A stretch of 36,116 bases of DNA from a bacterium CG2_30_37_16. GTDB taxonomy: Bacteria; Patescibacteriota; CPR2. The position numbers and the translations under genes are program-made. Under the pieces are notes generated by a model. That model searched no databases. It saw nothing but the letters and a program-made list of their open reading frames with translations, and was not told the origin of the DNA. Below are positions 16,109 to 24,220 of the stretch, piece after piece. Each line of letters begins with the position of its first letter. The stretch's first letter is position 1. Location: NCBI GenBank assembly GCA_001872945.1, contig MNYC01000026.1, positions 1-36,116 on the forward strand. The letters run 5' to 3'.

Positions 16109-16135
16109 TTGTGAAACATATAAATTGTTTCACAA
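16109..16135 (+). repeat. Hairpin just after ftsQ
   Basis: TTGTGAAACA and TGTTTCACAA form a perfect 10-bp stem with a 7-nt loop, starting at the ftsQ stop codon. No T run follows, so it looks more like a 3'-end stabilising hairpin or protein site than a terminator. Confidence 0.5.
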
Positions 16136-16233
16136 AATAGAAGAGCGGAGTACTCAGAAAACGGCCTTTTTTTAATGTTAAAATAAGACAAATAAAATTT
16201 AAAAATTTTTTCGGTCGGTGGGTTGGGGGACTA

Positions 16234-16393
16234 TTGCCTTTATTTTATTTAATGGCTGATAATATCTGATTAACCATTTGGTAAACATATGTATTGGAAC
16301 AATGAAAAAAAATAAATGATAGGTCATAAGAAGGCAGTGAAACTGTAATAAGTTTAGATGTTTATATCAAGTTAGCTCTGCAAGAGCTTTTTT
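16234..16393 (+). other. Possible small transcription unit, no convincing ORF
   Basis: The stretch between ftsQ (ends 16108) and the convergent ATPase gene (ends 16564) has no convincing gene. A moderate promoter is visible: TTGCCT (16234-16239), 18 bp, GATAAT (16258-16263). A small terminator-like hairpin follows: AGCTCT-GCA-AGAGCT with a T run at 16374-16393. Between them lie only tiny frames without ribosome binding sites. It could encode a short RNA of about 125 nt, or the hairpin may simply end the ftsQ operon. Confidence 0.3.
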
Positions 16394-16490
16394 AGCAATG
16401 CAAAGGTAAAAAAAGATGACTCATATTACCTCTTTTTTCAATAACCGGCAAGGACGCATAAGATACATTGTGCGACATGACCTACTGCAG

Positions 16491-16520
16491 TAAAAAGAGG
16501 TCTACTTTTTTTACCTCTTT
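16491..16520 (-). terminator. Terminator of the ATPase gene
   Basis: On the minus strand AAAGAGGT (16513-16520) pairs with ACCTCTTT (16494-16501) across an 11-nt A-rich loop and continues as TTA. A related stem, AGGTAA/TTACCT with CTTTTTT, lies at 16404-16438 on the plus strand, so the two convergent operons may be insulated from each other here. Confidence 0.5.
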
Positions 16521-16563
16521 GTGTCTTGCCTGTTTGGCGATGAAATAAATATTTAATTATTAA

Positions 16564-19500
16564 CTATTTAAAAACTATCGTTTCCCCCGGCTTTATCTCG
16601 CGGGATCCGTCATCTTTAATATTATTATCATTATTTATTATATTATTGTTATTTTTATCGCTGGCCGTATTGGGCCGATTATTCGTATTTGTGGCTTCAT
16701 TTGAACTATCGCCTTGCTTCTTGGCTAAGGCAGACTGAATGGCGTCTCTTAAATTCTGCTCGTTTGGTTTTACCGCGGCATGTTTATTGCTGCTCGTGTT
16801 TCTAGAAGAATTGTTATAATCAGTGTGGTTGCTTCTATACGGTTTTTTAAATTGTGAATAATTTGAATTCTGATTTTCATTAGGTCTGCTATGAAATTGT
16901 TTCACGGGCTGTTTCATAGTTTTCTCTTGCGTCTGATTTCTCTCTATAATTTGTGAGGAATTGTCATGATGACGCGGAAGCTGGGGTTCATTTCTTTTCT
17001 CTACCCTTGGCTTATATACCGGACGTTCTTCCCGATTAAAATTAGACGGCTTCTTATCTTCTACCGGTCTTTTGGTCGCATAATTGTTGGTCCTTCTTTC
17101 TCCTCCTGCATCAGAATCTGAAACTTCTTCACCGTTTTCGTTTTGGGGAATGCTGGTACTGAATTTATTAATTAAGTCCTCTACTTCATCTTTTGAGCGA
17201 GCAAAATTATCCCTTGAATATTTATAAATTTCCTTGGAGTGGTCAATTTTTGATGGCAGAAGGTTTAATATTTGTGCTGAAAAAGGTTGTCTTGTAACGC
17301 CGTCAATAAGCATTTTTAAGTAAATGTGTCTATTATCCAAGTTTATGAGGTCTTCGGACGTGAAAAGCTTAGAGAATTCATTTTCTAAGAAGGTTGCATC
17401 TTTTGCTCCCACACGGTAGGAAATTAAGGTGCCGACGTTACCAAAAACTGCATCTCTTACCGTCTCTTCCATTTGAGTGATATATTGGTTGGCAACGATT
17501 AAATCTAGACGATATTTTCTGGCTTCGGATAGAATTTTTGCAAATGATTCGGTGGCAAAGTTTTGGAACTCGTCGACATAAAGGTAAAAGTCTTTTCGTT
17601 CTTCTGCCGGTATATCTGCCCTGGACATGGCGGCAAGCTGAATTTTAGTTATCATCATAGAACCAAGAAGGGCCGAGTTGTCCTCACCTATTCGACCGGA
17701 TGACAGATTAATAATTAATATTTTTTCTTCATCCATTATTTTCCGAACATCCACGGTGCTTACTGGCTGTCCAACGATATTTCTAATTAAAGGCGAGGCA
17801 ATAAATTGACCAACCTTGTTTAAAATTGGAGCAACTGCCTCGGTAGCAAAACGGTCATTATATGTTGCGTATTCTTTTTCCCAGAAATTTCTTACAACAG
17901 GGTCCTTAATGTTTTTTATTATTTTCTGTCTGAAATTTTTCTCGGTAAGCATACGGATAACGCCAAGCATGGTTGAATCGGGAGTATCAAGTAATGCAAG
18001 AATTGTGTATCTCAGTACGTATTCCAGTCTTGGTCCCCAGCTATAACCGAATTGTTTTTTGAATATGGAGACAAATCCTGAAGCGATCATTTCTTTAAAA
18101 TCGGGGTTTGGGCATTCTAAGGCATTGAAGGCAATTGGGAATAAAGTATCGGCGGGATTAAAATAGACAACATCTTTAATTCGATATTCCGGAATATATT
18201 TTATAACCATTTCGGCCAAATCTCCGTGCGGATCGATAATACATACTCCGTGGCCGGCATAAATGTCGGAAATCGATAAAAGAGCTAAAGAGTAAGATTT
18301 ACCTACTCCGGACTTACCTATTATATACATGTGGCGGCTGCGGTCTTCTTTTTTTATACCGAATTTTTGCTTGTTTCCTCTAAAATTGGTTTGACCAAAT
18401 AAGGTTAGCTCTTCAGGTGACGAAGACCCTTCAAGCGGCAAGTTTGCCGGCGGTGCGGATTTTTTTGATGAAACCCAGTTAATATTTGGTGTTTCAACGG
18501 AAACGTGCGGCAAATGATAAATGCTTGCTAATTCCTCAATATTTAATATGAACCCATCGTCGAAAAATCTGGCTCGGTATTCATCCAATACGGTTTTACC
18601 CGGTATGGTTTTGCTGGAAACAAAGCCGTTTAGCGTTGTATTGAACTGCTTAAAGCTGCCGGCAACAGCTTGCAGTCTGTATTTGACTTTCCCCGGGTTC
18701 TTCGAGGCGTAAATTACCCTGATTTTAACATTGTATCCTAGTTTCATAGCCTTGGTGTCTATGGCGGTCATTTCAGCCTCTTCATGTTTGGACAGGCTTG
18801 GCTTAGCGGCCGGACCGCTTGATGGCTCGGGTGCTTTTAAGGCCATGGAAATTAAGGTCTTTGGCAATGTAAAGGGAGCAGATTTAATAGATCCGAATAT
18901 GGAGTTAAGAGTCATGGGGCTATTACCTGACCTGACATTCGAGGTATGGCTTTGAGATTTTGACTGCCAGTCATTGCCTTCCGGCTGAATTAAATATTGA
19001 ATCCAAATTTGCTCATTTAAGTCATCTAACTTGCTAAGAACGCTTGTAATAGAAGCTAATGGATCTACTTCAAAGCTGATAAATGACTTGATGGGAAGCA
19101 TGTGATCTTTCTCTAGAGAAATTTCGGTACCATATATATGATATCCGTCATCGCCGTTTCCTATTTGGGTAGAATAGTCATTGACTATCGTAATTTCGGC
19201 GGAAGGATATTGGGCATATAGCTGACCTTCGAGATAGTCCTTTAAATAAACAGGAAGCCAAATATAAAAACTTATGTTATTTAAAGAAGCGACAATTTCG
19301 AAAGAAATATGTTCTTGAATACTCCCCTCTCTTCTTTGATCTTCGGCGTCTTTTAATATTCCGTGCAGAGAGGCAAACATCATTTCGGCAGCAACTGGCC
19401 CCTTTTCATTATTTTTTGGAACCTCAACCTTTAATATTACATGGTCCATGTTTTCTACCCAATCGGTTTTTCGTCTGTTTTGGTAAGCCTCCCAAGCGAA

Positions 19501-19593
19501 AATGAGTACAAAAATCCACCAGGTATAGGAAAAGAAAAAAATCCCAATCTTAATAATTTCTTGAATTATCGAATATATCAAATCTAAAGACAT
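16564..19593 (-). CDS. VirD4/TraD-like type IV secretion or DNA-transfer ATPase
   Basis: A 1009-aa membrane-anchored ATPase. A hydrophobic segment at about 12-35 is followed by a substrate/assembly region (50-400). The motor domain has Walker A GKSGVGKS (426-433), IIDPHGDLAEM (about 452-462), Walker B FYLYVDEFQNF (Asp674, Glu675) and the sensor motif ANQYITQ (701-707), as in VirD4/TraG/TraD coupling proteins and HerA-like pumps. The last 200 residues are disordered, Asn/Arg/Lys-rich low complexity. No relaxase or pilus genes are nearby, so it may serve DNA uptake, protein export or conjugation through distant genes. A GAGGAG ribosome site lies over the stop of the upstream sigma-like gene, so the two are translationally linked. 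Confidence 0.85.
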   Translation of the reverse strand: MSLDLIYSIIQEIIKIGIFFFSYTWWIFVLIFAWEAYQNRRKTDWVENMDHVILKVEVPKNNEKGPVAAEMMFASLHGILKDAEDQRREGSIQEHISFEIVASLNNISFYIWLPVYLKDYLEGQLYAQYPSAEITIVNDYSTQIGNGDDGYHIYGTEISLEKDHMLPIKSFISFEVDPLASITSVLSKLDDLNEQIWIQYLIQPEGNDWQSKSQSHTSNVRSGNSPMTLNSIFGSIKSAPFTLPKTLISMALKAPEPSSGPAAKPSLSKHEEAEMTAIDTKAMKLGYNVKIRVIYASKNPGKVKYRLQAVAGSFKQFNTTLNGFVSSKTIPGKTVLDEYRARFFDDGFILNIEELASIYHLPHVSVETPNINWVSSKKSAPPANLPLEGSSSPEELTLFGQTNFRGNKQKFGIKKEDRSRHMYIIGKSGVGKSYSLALLSISDIYAGHGVCIIDPHGDLAEMVIKYIPEYRIKDVVYFNPADTLFPIAFNALECPNPDFKEMIASGFVSIFKKQFGYSWGPRLEYVLRYTILALLDTPDSTMLGVIRMLTEKNFRQKIIKNIKDPVVRNFWEKEYATYNDRFATEAVAPILNKVGQFIASPLIRNIVGQPVSTVDVRKIMDEEKILIINLSSGRIGEDNSALLGSMMITKIQLAAMSRADIPAEERKDFYLYVDEFQNFATESFAKILSEARKYRLDLIVANQYITQMEETVRDAVFGNVGTLISYRVGAKDATFLENEFSKLFTSEDLINLDNRHIYLKMLIDGVTRQPFSAQILNLLPSKIDHSKEIYKYSRDNFARSKDEVEDLINKFSTSIPQNENGEEVSDSDAGGERRTNNYATKRPVEDKKPSNFNREERPVYKPRVEKRNEPQLPRHHDNSSQIIERNQTQEKTMKQPVKQFHSRPNENQNSNYSQFKKPYRSNHTDYNNSSRNTSSNKHAAVKPNEQNLRDAIQSALAKKQGDSSNEATNTNNRPNTASDKNNNNIINNDNNIKDDGSREIKPGETIVFK

Positions 19594-19598
19594 GAAGT

Positions 19599-20612
19599 TT
19601 ACTCCTCAGGTAAGGAGTAGGTGGCCTTGCCTACTCGGATAAATTTGTTTTTGTTTTGAAGGTTTAATACGATAGTAGTTTGTTTAACCTCTCTCTTCTC
19701 TAACACTTTTTGAATAATATCATTTTTATGGAGAACCCGATATTCGGTAAGGATTTCGGTAATAATATCTGTTACAGTACCCGGCCTGTAACCCCAATCG
19801 GTTAAGGCATAAATACCTCTACCGATAAGAACAAATCGCTCATCACGGATAAGTTCATTATGAACAGCCTGTCTAGTTATGGATTTTTTAGACATGGTTT
19901 TTACTCTTGCGGCAATATCCGAAAAGTGCAGCGGTTTTCCCTGTTTTATTAAAATATAATGAGTTTTATCCTTGATGCTTTTTGGATTAACAGACGGCCA
20001 AATTGCCAGTCCGACATTATTTTCATCTATGACAATGGTTTTACTTAGTTTAATTGCTTTTTCAATTAGTTCATTTAAAGGTTCAGTATTAAGAATTTCT
20101 TTAATTTTAGTAGTCAAAGTGTCTAACGCCATCGGTTTGCCGTGTTCTTTTAATATCTCGGTAGCCTTCATGGTGATCTTTTTTATATCTTTAAAGCTAT
20201 AGTCGTTACTTATAAAGCAAGCTCTTATATGGTCATCTTCTGAAATTTCTTCAATATCAGATGACAAGTTGAGAAGTAGTCTAATGTTGTTGAAATTTTG
20301 TTCTCCAAATAGTTCTTCTGCACTTTTGGCACTTAGAATTCCTTCTTTGGTAACAATACTAAATAATGCTTGATATTCTTCTTTTTCTCCAAGCTTTGCA
20401 TTTTTTAACTTACCGAGAGCTGCTTTTTCAATTTGTCTGACTCGTTCTCTGGTAATATGGTATCTTTGACCAATTTTTTCTAAAGTCATTCTTGATCCGT
20501 CTAAACCAAATCGAAGAATAAGCACTTCCCTACTTCTATCTTTTTTTAGAAGCTTAAGTGCCTCGTTAGTTAGCTGTTTTAAATCATATTTTGATAAGAC
20601 AGATTTTTGCAT
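19599..20612 (-). CDS. Sigma-region-4 protein fused to winged-helix (HARE-HTH-like) domains
   Basis: A 337-aa regulator. Residues about 12-72 are a clear sigma-70 region 4 (REVLILRFGLDGSRMTLEKI then HITRERVRQIEKAALGKL), the part that recognises -35 boxes. Regions 1-3 are absent, so it cannot be a complete sigma factor. The rest appears to be three winged-helix units: about 141-206, 215-275 (HYILIKQGKPLHFSDIAARV, ending GRGIYALTDWGY) and 276-337. The middle one resembles the HARE-HTH domain of the RNA polymerase delta subunit. It could modulate promoter use as a delta- or anti-sigma-like factor. A perfect promoter drives it and the VirD4-like ATPase follows 5 nt later. Confidence 0.8.
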   Translation of the reverse strand: MQKSVLSKYDLKQLTNEALKLLKKDRSREVLILRFGLDGSRMTLEKIGQRYHITRERVRQIEKAALGKLKNAKLGEKEEYQALFSIVTKEGILSAKSAEELFGEQNFNNIRLLLNLSSDIEEISEDDHIRACFISNDYSFKDIKKITMKATEILKEHGKPMALDTLTTKIKEILNTEPLNELIEKAIKLSKTIVIDENNVGLAIWPSVNPKSIKDKTHYILIKQGKPLHFSDIAARVKTMSKKSITRQAVHNELIRDERFVLIGRGIYALTDWGYRPGTVTDIITEILTEYRVLHKNDIIQKVLEKREVKQTTIVLNLQNKNKFIRVGKATYSLPEE

Positions 20613-20641
20613 TTTTTTTTAGCTAATTAATAGATGCACAA

Positions 20642-20670
20642 ATTATAGCATCTTGATGATAATTTGTCAA
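20642..20670 (-). promoter_or_regulatory. Consensus promoter of the sigma-4/ATPase operon
   Basis: TTGACA (20665-20670), 17 bp, TATAAT (20642-20647), both perfect. A leader of about 22 nt ends in eight A residues before the ATG, without a Shine-Dalgarno. Confidence 0.88.
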
Positions 20671-20676
20671 CGGTTT

Positions 20677-22764
20677 CTAGAGAATTTCTTTTTCATCACC
20701 ATTTTTAGCTTCTTCGTACTTACAATTAGAGCAAACGATTTTCTTTCCTTTTTCTACCATTAATGTCTGGCATTTGGGACATTTTTTGTCAACCGGCTTA
20801 TCCCAGCTGGCAAAATCGCACTCAGGCCACCTAGAGCAGCCAAAGAATATTTTGCCTTTTCGACTCTTTTTCTCGACTATGTCGCCTTCATTGCATTTGG
20901 GACATTTTATATTTAAAGGAATAGAGAATGGTTTTGTAAATTTACAATCCGGCCATCCGGAACAAGCAAGAAATGTTCCAAATCTACCCTTCTTAATTGC
21001 CAGTTGTTTGCCGCATTCGGGGCATTTTTCTTCAACTAGTTCCGGTGGTATTTCCACTCTTTCTATGGTTTCACTCTTTTCGGCCAGTTGCTTAGAGAAC
21101 GGATCCCAAAAATGTTTAATAACGTCTTGCCATTTTGTCTCTCCTTCAGCGACGTCGTCAAGTTCCTTCTCCATTTGCGCCGTAAAAGTAATATTTATTA
21201 TATTGGAAAAGTTTTCGGTAAGTAAATCGGAAACGATAAATCCAATTTCTTGCGGAATTAACTTACGGTCAATGATTTGAACATATTCCCTATCCTTTAA
21301 GGTGCTTAGGATTGGTGCGTAAGTTGAAGGACGTCCAATTCCTTCTTCTTCCAAAACTTTAATTAAACTGGCCTCGGAATATCTTGGGGGTGGTTGAGTA
21401 AAATGTTGATTCGGCAGCAAGTCCAACAATTTTAGCATTTCGCCAATTTCTATTTCGGGTAGAATTCTCTTTTCTTCTTCTTCCTCTCTTGCATGACTTT
21501 CTTCATATACTTTGGTAAATCCCGGAAATATAATTCTGTTCCCGTTGGCTCTTAGTGCGTAGTCTGATGCTTCAATATCTATGGCGGTTTGTTCCATTTT
21601 TGCCGATGCCATTTGGCAAGCAATTGCCCTTTTCCAAATAAGCGAATAAAGTTTTAATTGGTCTTTTGTTAGGTATTTAGTTATAGCCTCCGGTTCAAGC
21701 TCCGGATAGGTTGGTCTTATTGCTTCGTGTGCTTCTTGAGCAGCCTTTACCTTTTTATAAACTCTTACTTTTTCCGGAAGATATTCCTTACCATACTTAG
21801 TTTCAATTACGCTTCTAATTTTATTCAATGCTTGGCTGGAAAGACTTGTGCTATCGGTTCTCATATAGGTTATAAGGCCGGTGTTTCCTCTATCCCCTAT
21901 TTCAATTCCTTCATACAGCTGCTGTGCCAACATCATAGTTTTTTTTGCGCTAAAGCTCAATTTTCTTCCGGCGTCTTGTTGCAGAGTTGAAGTAATAAAT
22001 GGTGCAACCGGATTTCGGTTAACTTCTTTTTTTGTAACATCCTTGACTTTAAAAGTGGATTTTTTCAGTTCCTCTACTATTTTGTTGGCTTCTTTTTCGT
22101 TCTTTATGTCAATCTTTTTACCTTTAAAACTCTGTACAAAGGCGGTAATTTCTCCCTTTTTAGCTTTGAGCAGTGCACTAATTGACCAATATTCCTCGGG
22201 TTTAAAAGCCTCTATTTCTCTTTCTCTTTCTACGATTAAACGCAATGCAACAGATTGGACCCTGCCTGCCGATAAGCCTCTTCTTACTTTAGTCCAAAGC
22301 AGAGGGCTCAGTTTATATCCAACAAGCCTATCTAAAATACGCCTGCCTTGCTGGGCATCAACAAGGTCTTTATTTATTTTTCTGGGATGAGACACAGCAT
22401 CGGTTAGTGCCTCTTTAGTGATCTCGTGGAAAGTAATTCTTTTTGCTTTATCGCTGGTATGATCAAGCCCGGTAGCTTTTAGTATGTGCCAGGAAATAGC
22501 CTCCCCTTCTCTATCAAGGTCCGTTGCCAGAAAAACGGTTTTTGCCTTTTCAACTTCTTTTTTTAAATCATTTATGACTTTTTGAGCTTTCTTGGGAATA
22601 ATATAAGTAGGTTTAAAATTTTTATCTACATCAATACCCAGTTTGGTTTTCGGAAGATCTCTTATATGTCCAAAACTGGCTTTAACTTTATAATCGGGTC
22701 CCAAAAATCTCTCGATTGTTTTGGCCTTTGCCGGTGATTCAACTATTAATAAATTTTTTGCCAT
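20677..22764 (-). CDS. topA: DNA topoisomerase I
   Basis: Type IA topoisomerase that relaxes negative supercoils. In 695 aa: the Toprim domain with LLIVESPAKAKTI (5-17) and the acidic triad TDLDREGEAISWH (81-93), the catalytic tyrosine Tyr300 in LITYMRTDS and the strand-passage region. Three C-terminal zinc ribbons follow: CPECG...CSGWPDC, CPKCN...CSRWPEC and CPKCQ...CSNC. The length and three fingers are typical. The -10 box TAAAGT ends 7 nt before the ATG, giving a leaderless mRNA. dprA lies upstream on the same strand with a 90-nt gap holding the topA promoter. Confidence 0.97.
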   Translation of the reverse strand: MAKNLLIVESPAKAKTIERFLGPDYKVKASFGHIRDLPKTKLGIDVDKNFKPTYIIPKKAQKVINDLKKEVEKAKTVFLATDLDREGEAISWHILKATGLDHTSDKAKRITFHEITKEALTDAVSHPRKINKDLVDAQQGRRILDRLVGYKLSPLLWTKVRRGLSAGRVQSVALRLIVEREREIEAFKPEEYWSISALLKAKKGEITAFVQSFKGKKIDIKNEKEANKIVEELKKSTFKVKDVTKKEVNRNPVAPFITSTLQQDAGRKLSFSAKKTMMLAQQLYEGIEIGDRGNTGLITYMRTDSTSLSSQALNKIRSVIETKYGKEYLPEKVRVYKKVKAAQEAHEAIRPTYPELEPEAITKYLTKDQLKLYSLIWKRAIACQMASAKMEQTAIDIEASDYALRANGNRIIFPGFTKVYEESHAREEEEEKRILPEIEIGEMLKLLDLLPNQHFTQPPPRYSEASLIKVLEEEGIGRPSTYAPILSTLKDREYVQIIDRKLIPQEIGFIVSDLLTENFSNIINITFTAQMEKELDDVAEGETKWQDVIKHFWDPFSKQLAEKSETIERVEIPPELVEEKCPECGKQLAIKKGRFGTFLACSGWPDCKFTKPFSIPLNIKCPKCNEGDIVEKKSRKGKIFFGCSRWPECDFASWDKPVDKKCPKCQTLMVEKGKKIVCSNCKYEEAKNGDEKEIL

Positions 22765-22771
22765 AAGTAAT

Positions 22772-22799
22772 ACTTTAAGTAAATTTTAGATTTCGTCAA
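22772..22799 (-). promoter_or_regulatory. topA promoter, leaderless
   Basis: TTGACG (22794-22799), 16 bp, TAAAGT (22772-22777), 7 nt to the ATG. Confidence 0.65.
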
Positions 22800-22854
22800 G
22801 TTTTGTTTTGTTAATTAATATAATATAAAGATTATTTGATGTAGAGGCAAGCGT

Positions 22855-23934
22855 TTATTTAGACGGATAAATTACACCATTTATATTTTTAACTTGACCT
22901 TTAAGTTCCATGCTTGAAACTAAAACGCTTATTTTTGATATGGATCGATTTAGCTCTATTGCCAATTTTTCTATGTCTAATGGAGTTATTAGTGCTGATA
23001 TCAGTTCCCTTTCCGCGTCTGACAGTTCTTGTGTTTTTGAATTTTGATTAGTTAGTAAAATATAATCTTCTAAAATATCATTAGCCGAAGTAACCGGCTT
23101 TGCACCTGTTTTAATTAAGTTATTCGTTCCCCTGGAGTTAAGGCTTAATGGACTTCCCGGAACGCTGTAAACATCCTTGCCAAAATCTAAAGCAAAATCC
23201 GCCGTAATTAAAGCACCGGATTTTTCAGCGGCTTCAACTATAAGAACTCCATCACTTAAGGATGCAATTATTCGATTTCTGCCGACAAAGTGGTATCTCT
23301 GTGTGATAATTCCGGGGGGATATTCTGAAACAATAGTGCTTCCCGTATCAAGTATTTTGTTTGCCAAAGTAATATTGTGTGATGGATAGATACGATCTAT
23401 CGGAGTTCCAAGGACAGCAATAGTCTTACCGCCTCCTTCCAAGCAGCCGCGGTGAGCTTCACTGTCGATTCCTTCTGCAAGTCCGGAAACAATTACCATT
23501 CCGGCTCTAGCTAAAGTGGTGGCAATTTCATTTGTTATCATTCGTCCGTCTGTAGTGACCTTTCTAGCTCCCACAATTCCAATAGCGGGTGTTTCAAGTT
23601 CGAAACTCGGGTTGCCTCTTATGTATAGTAAAATCGGTGGATCGGATATGTTTTTAAGTTTTTCCGGATAATCCTCATCAAATAGTGAAACTACCTTAAT
23701 ATTTTTTTCGCTGAGTGTTTTTGCGATACTCGAAGGCTCAACAATCTTTTTTTGATCAAAATAAATATTTATTTCATTTTCTCTAACGAGGCCGCATTCT
23801 GATAATGTTTTCTTGGAAGCGTTCCAGAAATTTCTTGCAGATTTAAAGTAAGTGAGTAATTTTAAAATAGTGGAAGACGAAAAAAGTTGCATTTTGTCAA
23901 TTGCTATCAAAATTTCTTTATCTTTTTTGTCCAT
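22855..23934 (-). CDS. dprA: DprA, DNA-processing protein
   Basis: DprA loads RecA on incoming single-stranded DNA during natural transformation. In 359 aa: an N-terminal helical domain, the Rossmann-like core (GIVGARKVTTDGR, SGLAEGIDSEAH, GRNRIIASLSDGVLIVEA, KSGALITADFALDFG) and a C-terminal winged helix (about 295-355). Together with the VirD4-like ATPase it fits a DNA-uptake lifestyle, which is common in CPR bacteria; that link is inference. TATTAT (23941-23946) ends 6 nt before the ATG but the -35 is weak. The promoter is back-to-back with the transglycosylase promoter, so the two may affect each other. Confidence 0.95.
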   Translation of the reverse strand: MDKKDKEILIAIDKMQLFSSSTILKLLTYFKSARNFWNASKKTLSECGLVRENEINIYFDQKKIVEPSSIAKTLSEKNIKVVSLFDEDYPEKLKNISDPPILLYIRGNPSFELETPAIGIVGARKVTTDGRMITNEIATTLARAGMVIVSGLAEGIDSEAHRGCLEGGGKTIAVLGTPIDRIYPSHNITLANKILDTGSTIVSEYPPGIITQRYHFVGRNRIIASLSDGVLIVEAAEKSGALITADFALDFGKDVYSVPGSPLSLNSRGTNNLIKTGAKPVTSANDILEDYILLTNQNSKTQELSDAERELISALITPLDIEKLAIELNRSISKISVLVSSMELKGQVKNINGVIYPSK

Positions 23935-23940
23935 AAAAAC

Positions 23941-23946
23941 ATAATA
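23941..23946 (-). promoter_or_regulatory. dprA -10 box, leaderless
   Basis: TATTAT on the minus strand, followed by 6 nt and the ATG. No good -35 is visible 16-18 bp upstream. Confidence 0.5.
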
Positions 23947-23958
23947 TCACAAAAACCA

Positions 23959-23987
23959 TTGACACAAAAATACTTTTATGTTAACAT
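23959..23987 (+). promoter_or_regulatory. Promoter of the transglycosylase leader
   Basis: TTGACA (23959-23964), 17 bp, TAACAT (23982-23987). Expected start is near 23994, leaving an unusually long leader of about 227 nt. Confidence 0.8.
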
Positions 23988-24019
23988 AACGTAGTTAGTT
24001 GATAATTTAATCGTATTCT

Positions 24020-24150
24020 TTTAACGAAAGCTATGACCCACGACACATTATGTGGTCACCTTATGGTCGCGGGTAGCTAGTGGTGAAATCGGTCGTTTTT
24101 TTTGTTACCTTTTTTAGAAGTAGCAAGCTTTCGTTTAGCTTGCTTTTTTT
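24020..24150 (+). promoter_or_regulatory. Attenuator or riboswitch-like leader of the transglycosylase operon
   Basis: A structured segment (24023-24097) is built from ACCC-A-CGAC (24036-24044) pairing with GTCG-C-GGGT (24066-24074), small inner hairpins, AGCT/AGCT (24029-24032/24075-24078) and closing AACGA/TCGTT (24023-24027/24093-24097), followed by a T8 run (24096-24103). A classical terminator follows: AGCAAGCT (24122-24129), loop, AGCTTGCT (24137-24144) and a T run. AACGAAAGCT (24023-24032) is perfectly complementary to AGCTTTCGTT (24126-24135), which includes the terminator's 5' arm. The 5' segment can therefore pair within the upstream fold or open the terminator. This is the layout of a riboswitch or protein-responsive attenuator. 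I do not recognise the class. Confidence 0.7.
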
Positions 24151-24220
24151 ATTGAAAAAAGTTCATTTAAGGTGAATTTCTTCCAGTAAAAAAGATTGGA
24201 TCTTAAAAAGGAGGTGGAAG

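Noticed and set aside
16109-16135. parS-like halves GTGAAACA and TGTTTCAC near ftsQ
   Set aside because: The half-sites are in outward order and separated by 7 nt; a parS site needs TGTTTCAC directly followed by GTGAAACA.
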